A stretch of DNA of 64,000 nucleotides from CAZSDU01 sp964429135 (GTDB taxonomy: Bacteria > Bacteroidota > Bacteroidia > Bacteroidales > FEN-979): assembly GCA_964429135.1 (NCBI GenBank), contig CAYSAU010000002.1:62001-126000 (forward strand). The letters run 5' to 3'. Below the pieces are notes generated by a model. It made no database searches and had not been told where the DNA came from. It was given only the letters and a program-made list of their open reading frames with translations. Below, piece after piece: positions 18,386 through 25,685 of this stretch (position 1 is the stretch's first letter; every line of letters begins with the position of its first letter). A program made the position numbers and the translations under genes.

Positions 18386-19621
18386 TTATTCAAACTCGGC
18401 CTTTAATATGCGGACGACTTCATTGATTGTTTCTTCTTCCAGGTCGGTTCGGTTGACCAGTTCAGCAGTATCGAGGTCGAGTATGCTCTTTGCAGTATCG
18501 CAACCGATGGCTTTAAATTCATCAATGATCCATTGATCGATTTCATCCGAAAATTCCTGAAGATCGACATCTTCATTGTCGACATCAGTATCACGGTATA
18601 CATCAATTTCAAATCCGGTAAGCTTTCCGGCCAGTTTGATGTTAAACCCGCCTTTTCCAATGGCCAGCGAAACCTGGTCAGGTTTCATATAGACATCGGC
18701 CTTTTTGGTTGTGTCGTCAATGACGATAGAGGAAACTTTAGCTGGACTAAGGGCACGCTGGATAAAAAGAGATGGATTGGTGGTATAATTGATGACATCG
18801 ATGTTTTCGTTTTTTAATTCCCTTACGATCCCGTGGATACGCGACCCTTTCATTCCGACACAGGCGCCGACCGGATCAATGCGATCATCATAAGATTCAA
18901 CGGCTATCTTTGCCCTCTCACCCGGTACCCTGACAATTTTTTTGATGCTGATCAACCCGTCAAAAACCTCAGGTACCTCAGCTTCGAAAAGACGTTCAAG
19001 GAAAGCTTCAGAGGTGCGGGAAAGGATGATCATGGGGTTGTTGTTTTTCATCTCCACTTTCAGTATCACTGCACGGATGGAATCACCCTTACGGTAAAAA
19101 TCGCTTGGGATCTGCTCGGATTTTGGGAGGATGAGTTCAATACCTTCGTCATCCAACACCAGAATTTCTTTTTTCCATACCTGGTAAACTTCACCGGCGA
19201 CAATTTCCCCGATTTTTTCCTTGTATTTTAAATAAATGTTGTTCTTTTCATACTCCTGAATTTTGGATATCAGGTTCTGCCGGATAGATAGGATTTCCCT
19301 GCGTCCAAAACTTAACAACTTGATCTCTTCAGAAAATTCCTCTCCGACCTCAAAATCAGGTTCAGTCTTAATGGCTTCTGAAAAGGCGATCTGGGTGTTT
19401 TCATCTTCCACGGCACCGTCTTCCACAATGGTCCGCGAACGCCAGATCTCAAGATCGCCCTTGTCGATGTTCACGATGATATCAAAATTATCTGAGGATC
19501 CAAACCGCTTGGTCAACATATGCTTAAATACATCTTCGAGAATACGCATCATGGTTTCCCTGTCGATGTTCTTGAATTCTTTGAATTCGGAAAAGGTTTC
19601 AACTAAATTGAGCTGTTCCAT
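18386..19621 (-). CDS. nusA: transcription termination/antitermination protein NusA
   Basis: NusA binds RNA polymerase and affects pausing, termination and antitermination. The 411-residue protein has the NusA N-terminal domain (about 1-130), an S1 domain, and two KH domains, with the typical segments CVGMKGSRI and AIGKGGFNIKLAGKL (KH signature GxxG). It ends soon after the KH region, without the long C-terminal acidic repeats of enterobacterial NusA, as usual for Bacteroidota. The start codon is two bases before the end of rimP, so translation is coupled. Because rimP, nusA and infB share a leader with a terminator-like hairpin, NusA could regulate its own operon. Confidence 0.96.
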   Translation of the reverse strand: MEQLNLVETFSEFKEFKNIDRETMMRILEDVFKHMLTKRFGSSDNFDIIVNIDKGDLEIWRSRTIVEDGAVEDENTQIAFSEAIKTEPDFEVGEEFSEEIKLLSFGRREILSIRQNLISKIQEYEKNNIYLKYKEKIGEIVAGEVYQVWKKEILVLDDEGIELILPKSEQIPSDFYRKGDSIRAVILKVEMKNNNPMIILSRTSEAFLERLFEAEVPEVFDGLISIKKIVRVPGERAKIAVESYDDRIDPVGACVGMKGSRIHGIVRELKNENIDVINYTTNPSLFIQRALSPAKVSSIVIDDTTKKADVYMKPDQVSLAIGKGGFNIKLAGKLTGFEIDVYRDTDVDNEDVDLQEFSDEIDQWIIDEFKAIGCDTAKSILDLDTAELVNRTDLEEETINEVVRILKAEFE

Positions 19622-19623
19622 TG

Positions 19624-20088
19624 CTAATTGATTTGTTTTTTAAATGTGATCACTTTTTTTGCCGTTCTGATCTCGTCAAAGGGCAGGGTTGTTTTTTTTA
19701 TGTCAATTTCTTTTTTAGATATTTTTGTTTTCTGTTCAATGACTATTCCCAGTTCATTTACTTTGATCAGTTTACCATTCAGCTTTTGTCCTCCATTCAT
19801 AACGATATCGAGGGGTTTCCCGATCAAATTCCGGTATTGCCTCATGACTTTTAACGGGCGGTCAAGCCCTGCAGAAGAAACGGTCAGTTCGAAATCTTCT
19901 TTTTCTCGATCCAATGACTGCTCCAGGTGTCGGCTGAGCTCTCTGCAATCCTCAATGGATATGGCTGTATCCGCATCAATGAAGACGCTGATCACATGGA
20001 TGGGTTTAATATATAATTCCACCAGGAATTTATCGCTACCTCTAAAAAAATCCTGAATGATTTTTTTTACCTGATCCTCAGTTATCAT
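19624..20088 (-). CDS. rimP: ribosome maturation factor RimP
   Basis: RimP (DUF150/YhbC) is needed for 30S subunit maturation. The 154-residue protein has the typical N-terminal region with ISVFIDADTAISIEDCRELSRHLEQ and DFELTVSSAGLDRPLK, followed by a small SH3-like C-terminal domain. I take the ATG at 20088. A longer in-frame start at 20136 would add 16 residues that are encoded by the GC-rich hairpin at 20105-20125 and are not conserved, so it is rejected. It is the first gene of the rimP-nusA-infB operon. Confidence 0.93.
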   Translation of the reverse strand: MITEDQVKKIIQDFFRGSDKFLVELYIKPIHVISVFIDADTAISIEDCRELSRHLEQSLDREKEDFELTVSSAGLDRPLKVMRQYRNLIGKPLDIVMNGGQKLNGKLIKVNELGIVIEQKTKISKKEIDIKKTTLPFDEIRTAKKVITFKKQIN

Positions 20089-20104
20089 TTTTTTATCAAT
20101 AAAA

Positions 20105-20125
20105 GAGGGGACTTTGTGTCCCCTC
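20105..20125 (-). promoter_or_regulatory. terminator-like hairpin in the rimP leader
   Basis: On the minus strand an 8-bp perfect stem (GAGGGGAC with GTCCCCTC) closes a 5-base loop and is followed by TTTTATT. This is the form of an intrinsic terminator. It lies 17 bases before the rimP start and downstream of the predicted promoter at 20151-20182, so it would be in the rimP transcript as a leader. It could serve as an attenuator, or instead end readthrough from the small gene at 20167-20448. Confidence 0.65.
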
Positions 20126-20150
20126 CAATCATACATACATAAAATCGTGG

Positions 20151-20182
20151 CAAATATACAATAGTTTTATCTGTTTACAAAA
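20151..20182 (-). promoter_or_regulatory. predicted promoter of rimP-nusA-infB
   Basis: Read on the minus strand, TTTTG (20178-20182) is followed after 19 bases by TATATTTG (20151-20158), a full Bacteroidota -33/-7 promoter. The transcript would start about 15 bases upstream of the leader hairpin. The -33 part overlaps the last codons of the small secreted gene. Confidence 0.6.
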
Positions 20183-20448
20183 TTATTTTCATCTTCGAAT
20201 TCAGCTTCGGCAGGAAGCACAGGAGCTAAAGCTTTGATATCAATGATTGCTTCAGGCTTAGTTTCCTTGAAATCTACTTCTTCGAAGGTGGCTTCTTTTG
20301 GCGTTTCAGGAGCCAGGGCACGGATGAGGTTTAAGGGAAGGGAAATGGCTTCAAGCCCGTCAACTTCTCTGGAGGAAACTTCTTTTGCACATAATAAATG
20401 AATGTTGATGAGCATCAGTGCGGTGAGGATATAGGTTCTTGCTTTCAT
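20167..20448 (-). CDS. small secreted protein with internal repeat, function unknown
   Basis: The 93-residue product has a signal peptide (about 1-21; the hydrophobic core ends at LLCAKE). The mature part is acidic and contains two related units, RALAPETPKEATFEE at about 43-57 and KALAPVLPAEAEFED at about 72-86, each with the pattern (R/K)ALAPxxPxEAxFE. It ends in NNFVNR. No catalytic motif is seen. It could be a surface or periplasmic peptide with a binding or processing role. It lies directly upstream of rimP on the same strand. I do not recognise the family for certain. Confidence 0.6.
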   Translation of the reverse strand: MKARTYILTALMLINIHLLCAKEVSSREVDGLEAISLPLNLIRALAPETPKEATFEEVDFKETKPEAIIDIKALAPVLPAEAEFEDENNFVNR

Positions 20449-20663
20449 TGTTTTCTGTTTTTGCTTGTTTTGGTCATAAGACGGTCAGCCTGCCTGATTG
20501 TTACAAGGGAGACGATCAATAAGCTTGTGAAATCGATAAACAGGGGAAAATGATCGTGGAATGAAGCTGTCGCATGAAAAATATTATCGGGTTCAGCTTA
20601 ATTTGAAATAGTCTGAGTAGATGTTTTTTAATAAGACGGAATTTTTTTTTATTTAAAATCTTC
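20449..20663. other. intergenic stretch with no recognised feature
   Basis: This is the upstream part of a 376-base divergent intergenic region between the small secreted protein and the duplicated membrane protein. I find no open frame, tRNA, strong hairpin or repeat here; tandem promoter boxes begin just after it. Confidence 0.5.
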
Positions 20664-20697
20664 TATCTTTGTATACCATTGTGTTGTTTTATCTTTG
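20664..20697 (+). promoter_or_regulatory. two tandem -7 boxes upstream of the duplicated membrane protein
   Basis: TATCTTTG occurs twice, at 20664-20671 and 20690-20697, both exact matches to TAnnTTTG. The TTTG of the first box is 18 bases before the second box and could also act as its -33 element. The ATG of the following gene is at 20825, so the leader would be roughly 120-150 bases. Confidence 0.5.
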
Positions 20698-20824
20698 CGA
20701 TAATGATATTATGATCTGAAATTCAGTTGTTTATCTCGTTCAAGGAGTTTATACAAGTTTAGATAAATTACAAAAAAATGTAATAGTGTAGTAAATTTTT
20801 GTTTCATTAAAAACCAAATTCATT

Positions 20825-21346
20825 ATGGAAAAGAAAGACGCAATGAAATCCATTACTTTTATTCTTTCGGGATCACTTCTGATGATCTTCAATGCTGTGG
20901 GAGATAATTGGCGTGCTGTACTGCTTGCCATATTCGGAATAATCCTGATGTTTATCGGTCTGGGTAAATTAAAAAAAGTTCTTGACAAAGCAGGGAAAAG
21001 TGCTGTTATGCTATTGATCATAGCACTTGTTATACATGCTTTGGGTTGCCTCTTTGCCCTCATTCCGCTTGTAGGGTCAAAAGTGGGAAGTATCTTTTTC
21101 CTCCTTGCCTTTCTTTCCCAACTGATCGGCTTTGTGCTTCTTCGGTCTTCGATTTCCATTGGTCAAAATGGAAAAACCGGGGTCATTCTGCTGATTGTTG
21201 CAATGCTCTTCGGGATCATTGCAAGTATTTTTGGAATTATACCTTTGATGGGTTTGATCAGTTCTATTTTTGCCTTAATTGCAATTATATTTGTATTTTT
21301 TGGCTGGCTCAAAATACAGGACGGACTTGGCGAGAGCATTAACTGA
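20825..21346 (+). CDS. membrane protein with internally duplicated hairpin, function unknown
   Basis: The 173-residue protein is almost entirely hydrophobic, with about five to six predicted membrane segments. Two halves resemble each other: residues about 58-106 (containing AVMLLIIAL and ALIPLVG) and about 117-162 (containing GVILLIVAM and GIIPLMG). Each has a preceding lysine (GKS or GKT), two membrane helices and an IPLxG turn. This is best explained by a tandem duplication of a helical hairpin. No signal peptide cleavage site or catalytic motif is seen. It is monocistronic: its own promoters lie upstream and a terminator follows its stop codon. Confidence 0.6.
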   Translation: MEKKDAMKSITFILSGSLLMIFNAVGDNWRAVLLAIFGIILMFIGLGKLKKVLDKAGKSAVMLLIIALVIHALGCLFALIPLVGSKVGSIFFLLAFLSQLIGFVLLRSSISIGQNGKTGVILLIVAMLFGIIASIFGIIPLMGLISSIFALIAIIFVFFGWLKIQDGLGESIN

Positions 21347-21391
21347 TAAAAAAAGAGGGTGTCTGACAAAACAGGGGCACCCTCTTTTTTT
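21347..21391. terminator. bidirectional terminator between the membrane protein and tRNA-Gln
   Basis: An A-run followed by AGAGGGTG, a 15-16 base loop, CACCCTCT and a run of Ts forms an 8-bp stem with T-tracts in both directions. It can end the rightward transcript of the 20825-21346 gene and the leftward tRNA transcript. Confidence 0.8.
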
Positions 21392-21394
21392 CTG

Positions 21395-21465
21395 TTGACC
21401 CACCAGGATTCGAACCTGGGCCGAGAGAACCAAAATCTCTAGTGCTGCCGTTACACCATGGGTCA
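21395..21465 (-). tRNA. tRNA-Gln (anticodon TTG)
   Basis: The minus strand folds as a 71-base tRNA. The 7-bp acceptor stem pairs TGACCCA with TGGGTCA, and the discriminator base is A. The D arm has GTG/CAC. The anticodon stem AGAGA/TCTCT encloses the loop TTTTGGT, placing anticodon TTG (reads CAA/CAG) at 21431-21433. The T arm is CCAGG TTCGAAT CCTGG. The terminal CCA is not encoded, as is common in Bacteroidota. A TAACTTTG promoter box lies upstream at 21549-21556. Confidence 0.96.
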
Positions 21466-21548
21466 AATTGAAATACGAATGACGAATTAATTTTTACTCA
21501 AGTCAGAATTTAACCAACAAGAGTGTCGTTAATCTGCATTTGCGGGCG

Positions 21549-21556
21549 CAAAGTTA
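21549..21556 (-). promoter_or_regulatory. -7 promoter box of tRNA-Gln
   Basis: The minus strand reads TAACTTTG, an exact TAnnTTTG match, about 83 bases before the 5' end of the tRNA. The precursor would have a long 5' leader to be removed by RNase P. Confidence 0.45.
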
Positions 21557-21614
21557 GCAATTATTTTCTTTTTCTATTTAAGGAGAGTAAAAAAAACCTA
21601 TTCTACCTTGACAG

Positions 21615-21622
21615 TAAATTTG
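21615..21622 (+). promoter_or_regulatory. -7 promoter box of the DUF2723 gene
   Basis: TAAATTTG matches TAnnTTTG exactly, 37 bases before the ATG at 21659. A second weaker box, TACTTTCG, follows directly. A TTG at 21608-21610 is too close to serve as -33. Confidence 0.45.
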
Positions 21623-21658
21623 TACTTTCGTGCCATCATTTCCGATAAACAATATCTT

Positions 21659-24600
21659 ATGAAGAAGTTTCAGAGCCTGAACAATATTTTCGGTTGGATC
21701 ACCTTTCTTATTGCTTCAGCAGTTTACTTACTAACCATTGAACCCACGGCAAGCTGGTGGGATTGCGGAGAATATATCGCGACAGCGTTTAAACTCCAGG
21801 TAGGACATCCTCCCGGAGCTCCTTTGTTTCAGATGCTGGGACGGTTTTTCGCTCTGTTTGCCTTCGGGGATGTCAGCAGGGTGGCTATGATGGTGAACAT
21901 CATGTCGGCACTGAGCAGCAGTTTTACCATCTTGTTTCTATTCTGGTCGATTTCCCTGCTTGCCAAGAAGATTATTGCACCTCAGGGAGACTTATCTCCG
22001 GGTCAGACCTACACCATTATTGCGGCCTCCCTCATCGGTTCTCTAGCCTATACTTTCACTGATTCTTTTTGGTTTTCTGCCGTCGAAGGGGAAGTTTATG
22101 CCATGTCTTCCTTCTTTACTGCCATATCTTTCTGGGCCATATTAAAATGGGAAAGCGTAGCCGATGAAAAACATGCCTATCGCTGGCTGGTGCTGATTGC
22201 ATTCCTGATCGGGATTGCCATCGGGGTTCACCTGCTCAATCTGCTTGTTATTCCCGCGACCTGTATGGTTTATTACTTTAAAAAATATAAAACGACGAAA
22301 TGGGGTTTGGTGATCACGTTTACCATTTCCATATTCATCCTTGCCTTTGTGATGTATATCATCATCCCCTGGGTGGTTAAACTTTCAGGTAATTTTGAAT
22401 TGTTCTTTGTCAATGGATTAGGGTTACCCTTTAATACAGGTACGATAATTTATTTTTTACTGTTGATCGGCGGGATCATCTGGGGATTGCATTTTACCCG
22501 GAAAAAGGGGAAAATCATCGCCAATACTATAATTTTATCACTGTCATTTATCCTGATTGGATATTCTTCTTTTGTGATGCTGGTGATCCGTGCCAATGCA
22601 GATACGCCCATCAATGAAAATGCCCCCAAAGATGCCATCAGTCTGCTTTCCTATCTCAACCGTGAACAGTACGGGGATTTCCCGATTTTTCACGGACAGT
22701 ATTACAATGCACCTATCGTGGACTATGAGGATGGCAATCCCGTATATCAGAAAGATGTCAAGGCTGGAAAATATGTGATCATCGACGACCGCAAAGGGAC
22801 CATTCCCGTGTTTGATCCAAGATTCACAACCATCTTCCCCAGGATGTGGAGTAACCAGCGCAAGGGTTCTGCTGATTTTTACAAGCGATGGGGAGGAGAT
22901 GGGGTTCCGGTTACCGTGACCAACCGCGACGGGGAGCAGGAAACACGTAACCGCCCGACTTTCGGAGAGAATCTGAAGTATTTTTTTACCTATCAGGTCG
23001 GATTTATGTATTTCCGTTATTTCATGTGGAATTTTGCAGGTCGTCAGAATGATGTCCAAGGCTTTGGCGGAATTGAAAATGGAAACTGGATTTCAGGCAT
23101 ACCCTTCCTAGATAAAGCAAGGCTGGGTCATCCCCAGACCCATCTTCCCGATCATATGCAAAATAGGGGGACGAATAAGTATTTTATGTTGCCATTGTTA
23201 CTCGGTTTAATCGGTTTCTTTTTCCAGTTGAAGAAAGACAAAGAAGGAACCCTGGTGGTCGGATTGTTGTTTTTGATGACCGGACTGGCCATCACGGTTT
23301 ATCTCAATCAGCAACCCTTCGAACCCCGTGAAAGAGATTATGCTTATGCCGCTTCTTTTTATGCCTTCTCGATCTGGATCGGCCTGGGCGTGATCGCACT
23401 CGTTCACTGGTTAAAGAAAAAGCTGAAGGAAAACCTTTCCATCGTCTTGGTTTTCGTTATCACCCTTGTTCTGGTGCCCGGTATCATGGCGATGGAAAAC
23501 TGGGATGACCATGATCGCTCAGCTAAATATGCCTGCCGGGATTTTGCTGCCAACTACTTAAACTCCTGCGATCCTCAGGCTATTCTCTTTACCAATGGAG
23601 ATAACGATACTTTCCCGCTTTGGTACGATCAGGAAGTCGAAGACATACGTACGGACGTCAGGGTGGTCAATCTAATGCTGGCTTCCGGTCCATGGTATAT
23701 CGATCAGTTATATAAAAAAGCTTACCAATCTGAACCATTGCCGTTTACTCTTGAAAGAGAACAATACCGTCAGGGTTCTAATGACATTATTCCTTTTTAT
23801 GATCGAAAAATAGAGGATTACGTTGAATTACAAGACCTTGTGGATTTCATCAAAAGCGACAATCCCCAGACTTTTCTCAGCCTCCAGAATGGCGAGAAAA
23901 TCAAATATTTCCCATCTAAAAAAGTGAAACTTACGGTAGATTCTGCTGCTTGTGTAAAATACGGCATAGTACCGGAACATTTGAGGGGAAAGATGGTCAA
24001 AACCATCTATTGGACGATCAAAACCAATCAGTTGTACAAGAATGATATCATGTTGCTTGATATTATCGCATCCAGCAAATGGCAGCGTCCCCTGTATTTT
24101 GCAGCGCCTTCGAGTGTCAGCCATATTTTCAACGTGGATTCCTGCTTCCTGGTACAGGGATGGGTTTACAAATTCATGCCTGTGAAAGCAAATCCGAATG
24201 ATTTTATACAGGGTATGGGCGGAGTGGACGCAATCACTTCCTATCATATCCTTATGAACAAATGTGCCTGGGGAAACCTGAATGATCCCCATGTCTATGT
24301 CGATCCTGAAAGCCTGAATAATTCGGTCAGGCCCAAGACGAATTTCATGCGTACGGCACAATCTCTGGTAGATCAGGGAAAACACAAAGAAGCAGTTGAG
24401 CTGTTAGATACTTATATCAAGTATTTTCCTGATTCAAAAGTACCTTTCGATATGTTCATGATCCCTTATGCCGATGTGTATTATAAAGCCGGCGCCAAGG
24501 ATAAAGCCAATGAGCTTATCGAAAGGGTAGCTGATATATACAGCAGCAACCTTGATTTTTATTACTCCTTTGACGCCCGCAATAAACCCTATTTCGAACA

Positions 24601-24724
24601 GGATATTCAGACAGCCTTGGGTATGATCAGGCGTTTGTCAATGGTGGCAAGAGATCACAAACAAGATCAATTAGCAGCTAAAATGGATACCCTTTTTAAT
24701 AAAAAAATTAAATTCTACCAATGA
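21659..24724 (+). CDS. DUF2723 family membrane protein, predicted glycosyltransferase
   Basis: The 1021-residue protein belongs to the DUF2723 (TMEM260-like) family, a group of multi-spanning proteins related to protein O-mannosyltransferases. The N-terminal part has about ten membrane segments. The family motif around SWWDCGEYIATAFKLQVGHP (about residues 34-53) carries the Asp-Glu pair expected for a GT-C catalytic loop. The C-terminal third is extracytoplasmic, with TPR-like helices near the end. It probably transfers a sugar from a lipid donor to exported proteins or lipids; the substrate is unknown. The ATG at 21659 is chosen over an in-frame start at 21608, which lies before the promoter box. 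The stop codon overlaps the start of lgt. Confidence 0.82.
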   Translation: MKKFQSLNNIFGWITFLIASAVYLLTIEPTASWWDCGEYIATAFKLQVGHPPGAPLFQMLGRFFALFAFGDVSRVAMMVNIMSALSSSFTILFLFWSISLLAKKIIAPQGDLSPGQTYTIIAASLIGSLAYTFTDSFWFSAVEGEVYAMSSFFTAISFWAILKWESVADEKHAYRWLVLIAFLIGIAIGVHLLNLLVIPATCMVYYFKKYKTTKWGLVITFTISIFILAFVMYIIIPWVVKLSGNFELFFVNGLGLPFNTGTIIYFLLLIGGIIWGLHFTRKKGKIIANTIILSLSFILIGYSSFVMLVIRANADTPINENAPKDAISLLSYLNREQYGDFPIFHGQYYNAPIVDYEDGNPVYQKDVKAGKYVIIDDRKGTIPVFDPRFTTIFPRMWSNQRKGSADFYKRWGGDGVPVTVTNRDGEQETRNRPTFGENLKYFFTYQVGFMYFRYFMWNFAGRQNDVQGFGGIENGNWISGIPFLDKARLGHPQTHLPDHMQNRGTNKYFMLPLLLGLIGFFFQLKKDKEGTLVVGLLFLMTGLAITVYLNQQPFEPRERDYAYAASFYAFSIWIGLGVIALVHWLKKKLKENLSIVLVFVITLVLVPGIMAMENWDDHDRSAKYACRDFAANYLNSCDPQAILFTNGDNDTFPLWYDQEVEDIRTDVRVVNLMLASGPWYIDQLYKKAYQSEPLPFTLEREQYRQGSNDIIPFYDRKIEDYVELQDLVDFIKSDNPQTFLSLQNGEKIKYFPSKKVKLTVDSAACVKYGIVPEHLRGKMVKTIYWTIKTNQLYKNDIMLLDIIASSKWQRPLYFAAPSSVSHIFNVDSCFLVQGWVYKFMPVKANPNDFIQGMGGVDAITSYHILMNKCAWGNLNDPHVYVDPESLNNSVRPKTNFMRTAQSLVDQGKHKEAVELLDTYIKYFPDSKVPFDMFMIPYADVYYKAGAKDKANELIERVADIYSSNLDFYYSFDARNKPYFEQDIQTALGMIRRLSMVARDHKQDQLAAKMDTLFNKKIKFYQ

Positions 24725-25539
24725 TGCTGGGATTCATTACCTGGGAACCTTCTCCGGAAATATTCAGTATTGGCGGGTTTTCCGTCCGCTGGTACGGTTT
24801 GTTATTTGCTTCTTCATTTATCTTCGGGTATATTATCTTCCTGAGGTTTTTTAAAAAGGAAGGCATCCCGGTAAAATTGCTGGATGAACTGACCACTTAT
24901 ATGATCATTGGTACCATTTTAGGCGCCAGGCTGGGACATGTATTTTTTTACGAACCTGCCTGGTATCTTTCCCATCCTATTAAAATATTGGAGGTATGGG
25001 AAGGAGGACTGGCCAGTCATGGAGCTGCTGTCGGTATCATCATCGCGTTGTTGTTGTTTTCGCATTTTAAAAAGAAACCCTTCCTATGGGTGATGGACCG
25101 TATCGTGATCGTGGTCGCCCTTGCTGGTTTTTTTATCCGAATGGGCAACCTTATGAATTCCGAGATATATGGAAACGTGACCAGCCTGCCCTGGGGATTT
25201 TATTTTCCCCGTTCATTGAGTCCTGGCGAAATGATGCAACCCCATCATCCCACGCAGATTTATGAAGGATTATCCTATTTGCTGATCTTTTTTTTGCTGC
25301 GCTGGTATTATTATAAGGAAGACGGAAAACCCGTGTATGGCATGCTGTTCGGAATCTTCCTTGTCTTGGTTTTCGGTATGCGTTTTCTCATTGAATTTAT
25401 CAAAGAACCTCAGGTGGATTTTGAACGCGGCATGTGCTTGAATATGGGGCAGTTACTATCAATTCCCTTCATCATAGCCGGTATCGTGTTTATGGTGTTT
25501 GCCCGCAGGAAGAAAACGCAATTATCAATCAACACCTGA
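24721..25539 (+). CDS. lgt: prolipoprotein diacylglyceryl transferase
   Basis: Lgt attaches diacylglycerol from phosphatidylglycerol to the lipobox cysteine of prelipoproteins in the inner membrane. The 272-residue protein has seven membrane segments. The family signature is present as RMGNLMNSEIYGN (about residues 140-152), and HPTQIYEGL (about 176-184) matches the conserved C-terminal motif. The start overlaps the stop of the DUF2723 gene in an ATGA arrangement, so the two are translationally coupled. An alternative ATG is one codon later. Lipoproteins made in this window (42973-43902, 61340-62077) would be its substrates. Confidence 0.95.
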   Translation: MMLGFITWEPSPEIFSIGGFSVRWYGLLFASSFIFGYIIFLRFFKKEGIPVKLLDELTTYMIIGTILGARLGHVFFYEPAWYLSHPIKILEVWEGGLASHGAAVGIIIALLLFSHFKKKPFLWVMDRIVIVVALAGFFIRMGNLMNSEIYGNVTSLPWGFYFPRSLSPGEMMQPHHPTQIYEGLSYLLIFFLLRWYYYKEDGKPVYGMLFGIFLVLVFGMRFLIEFIKEPQVDFERGMCLNMGQLLSIPFIIAGIVFMVFARRKKTQLSINT

Positions 25540-25544
25540 TCAAT

Positions 25545-25685
25545 TTACTGAACGATCATTTTTCTTGTCATCATCAAGCCATTTTCCGAGGTGAATCTGA
25601 GCAGGTAGATACCCGGTCTGAGGGAATGTAATTGGGCGTGAATATTTCCCCATGCAATATGAGCAAACAGCGGGTAATTTTGATC
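25545..25685 (-). pseudogene. remnant of a T9SS type A C-terminal sorting domain
   Basis: The minus strand, directly after the TGA of the glycosyltransferase gene and in the same frame, is open for 46 codons and then stops at TAA (25545-25547). The translation contains QLHSLRPGIYLLRFTSENG and ends in MTRKMIVQ. That is the conserved end of a type A T9SS sorting domain (L.PGIYLLRF....KMIV). There is no start codon or upstream part. It is read as the decayed 3' end of a lost secreted-protein gene, not as a working extension of the glycosyltransferase. Confidence 0.7.

Noticed and set aside
20089..20136. N-terminal extension of RimP encoded by the leader hairpin
   Set aside because: The extra 16 codons come from the GC-rich stem-loop, and the next ATG gives the conserved RimP length.
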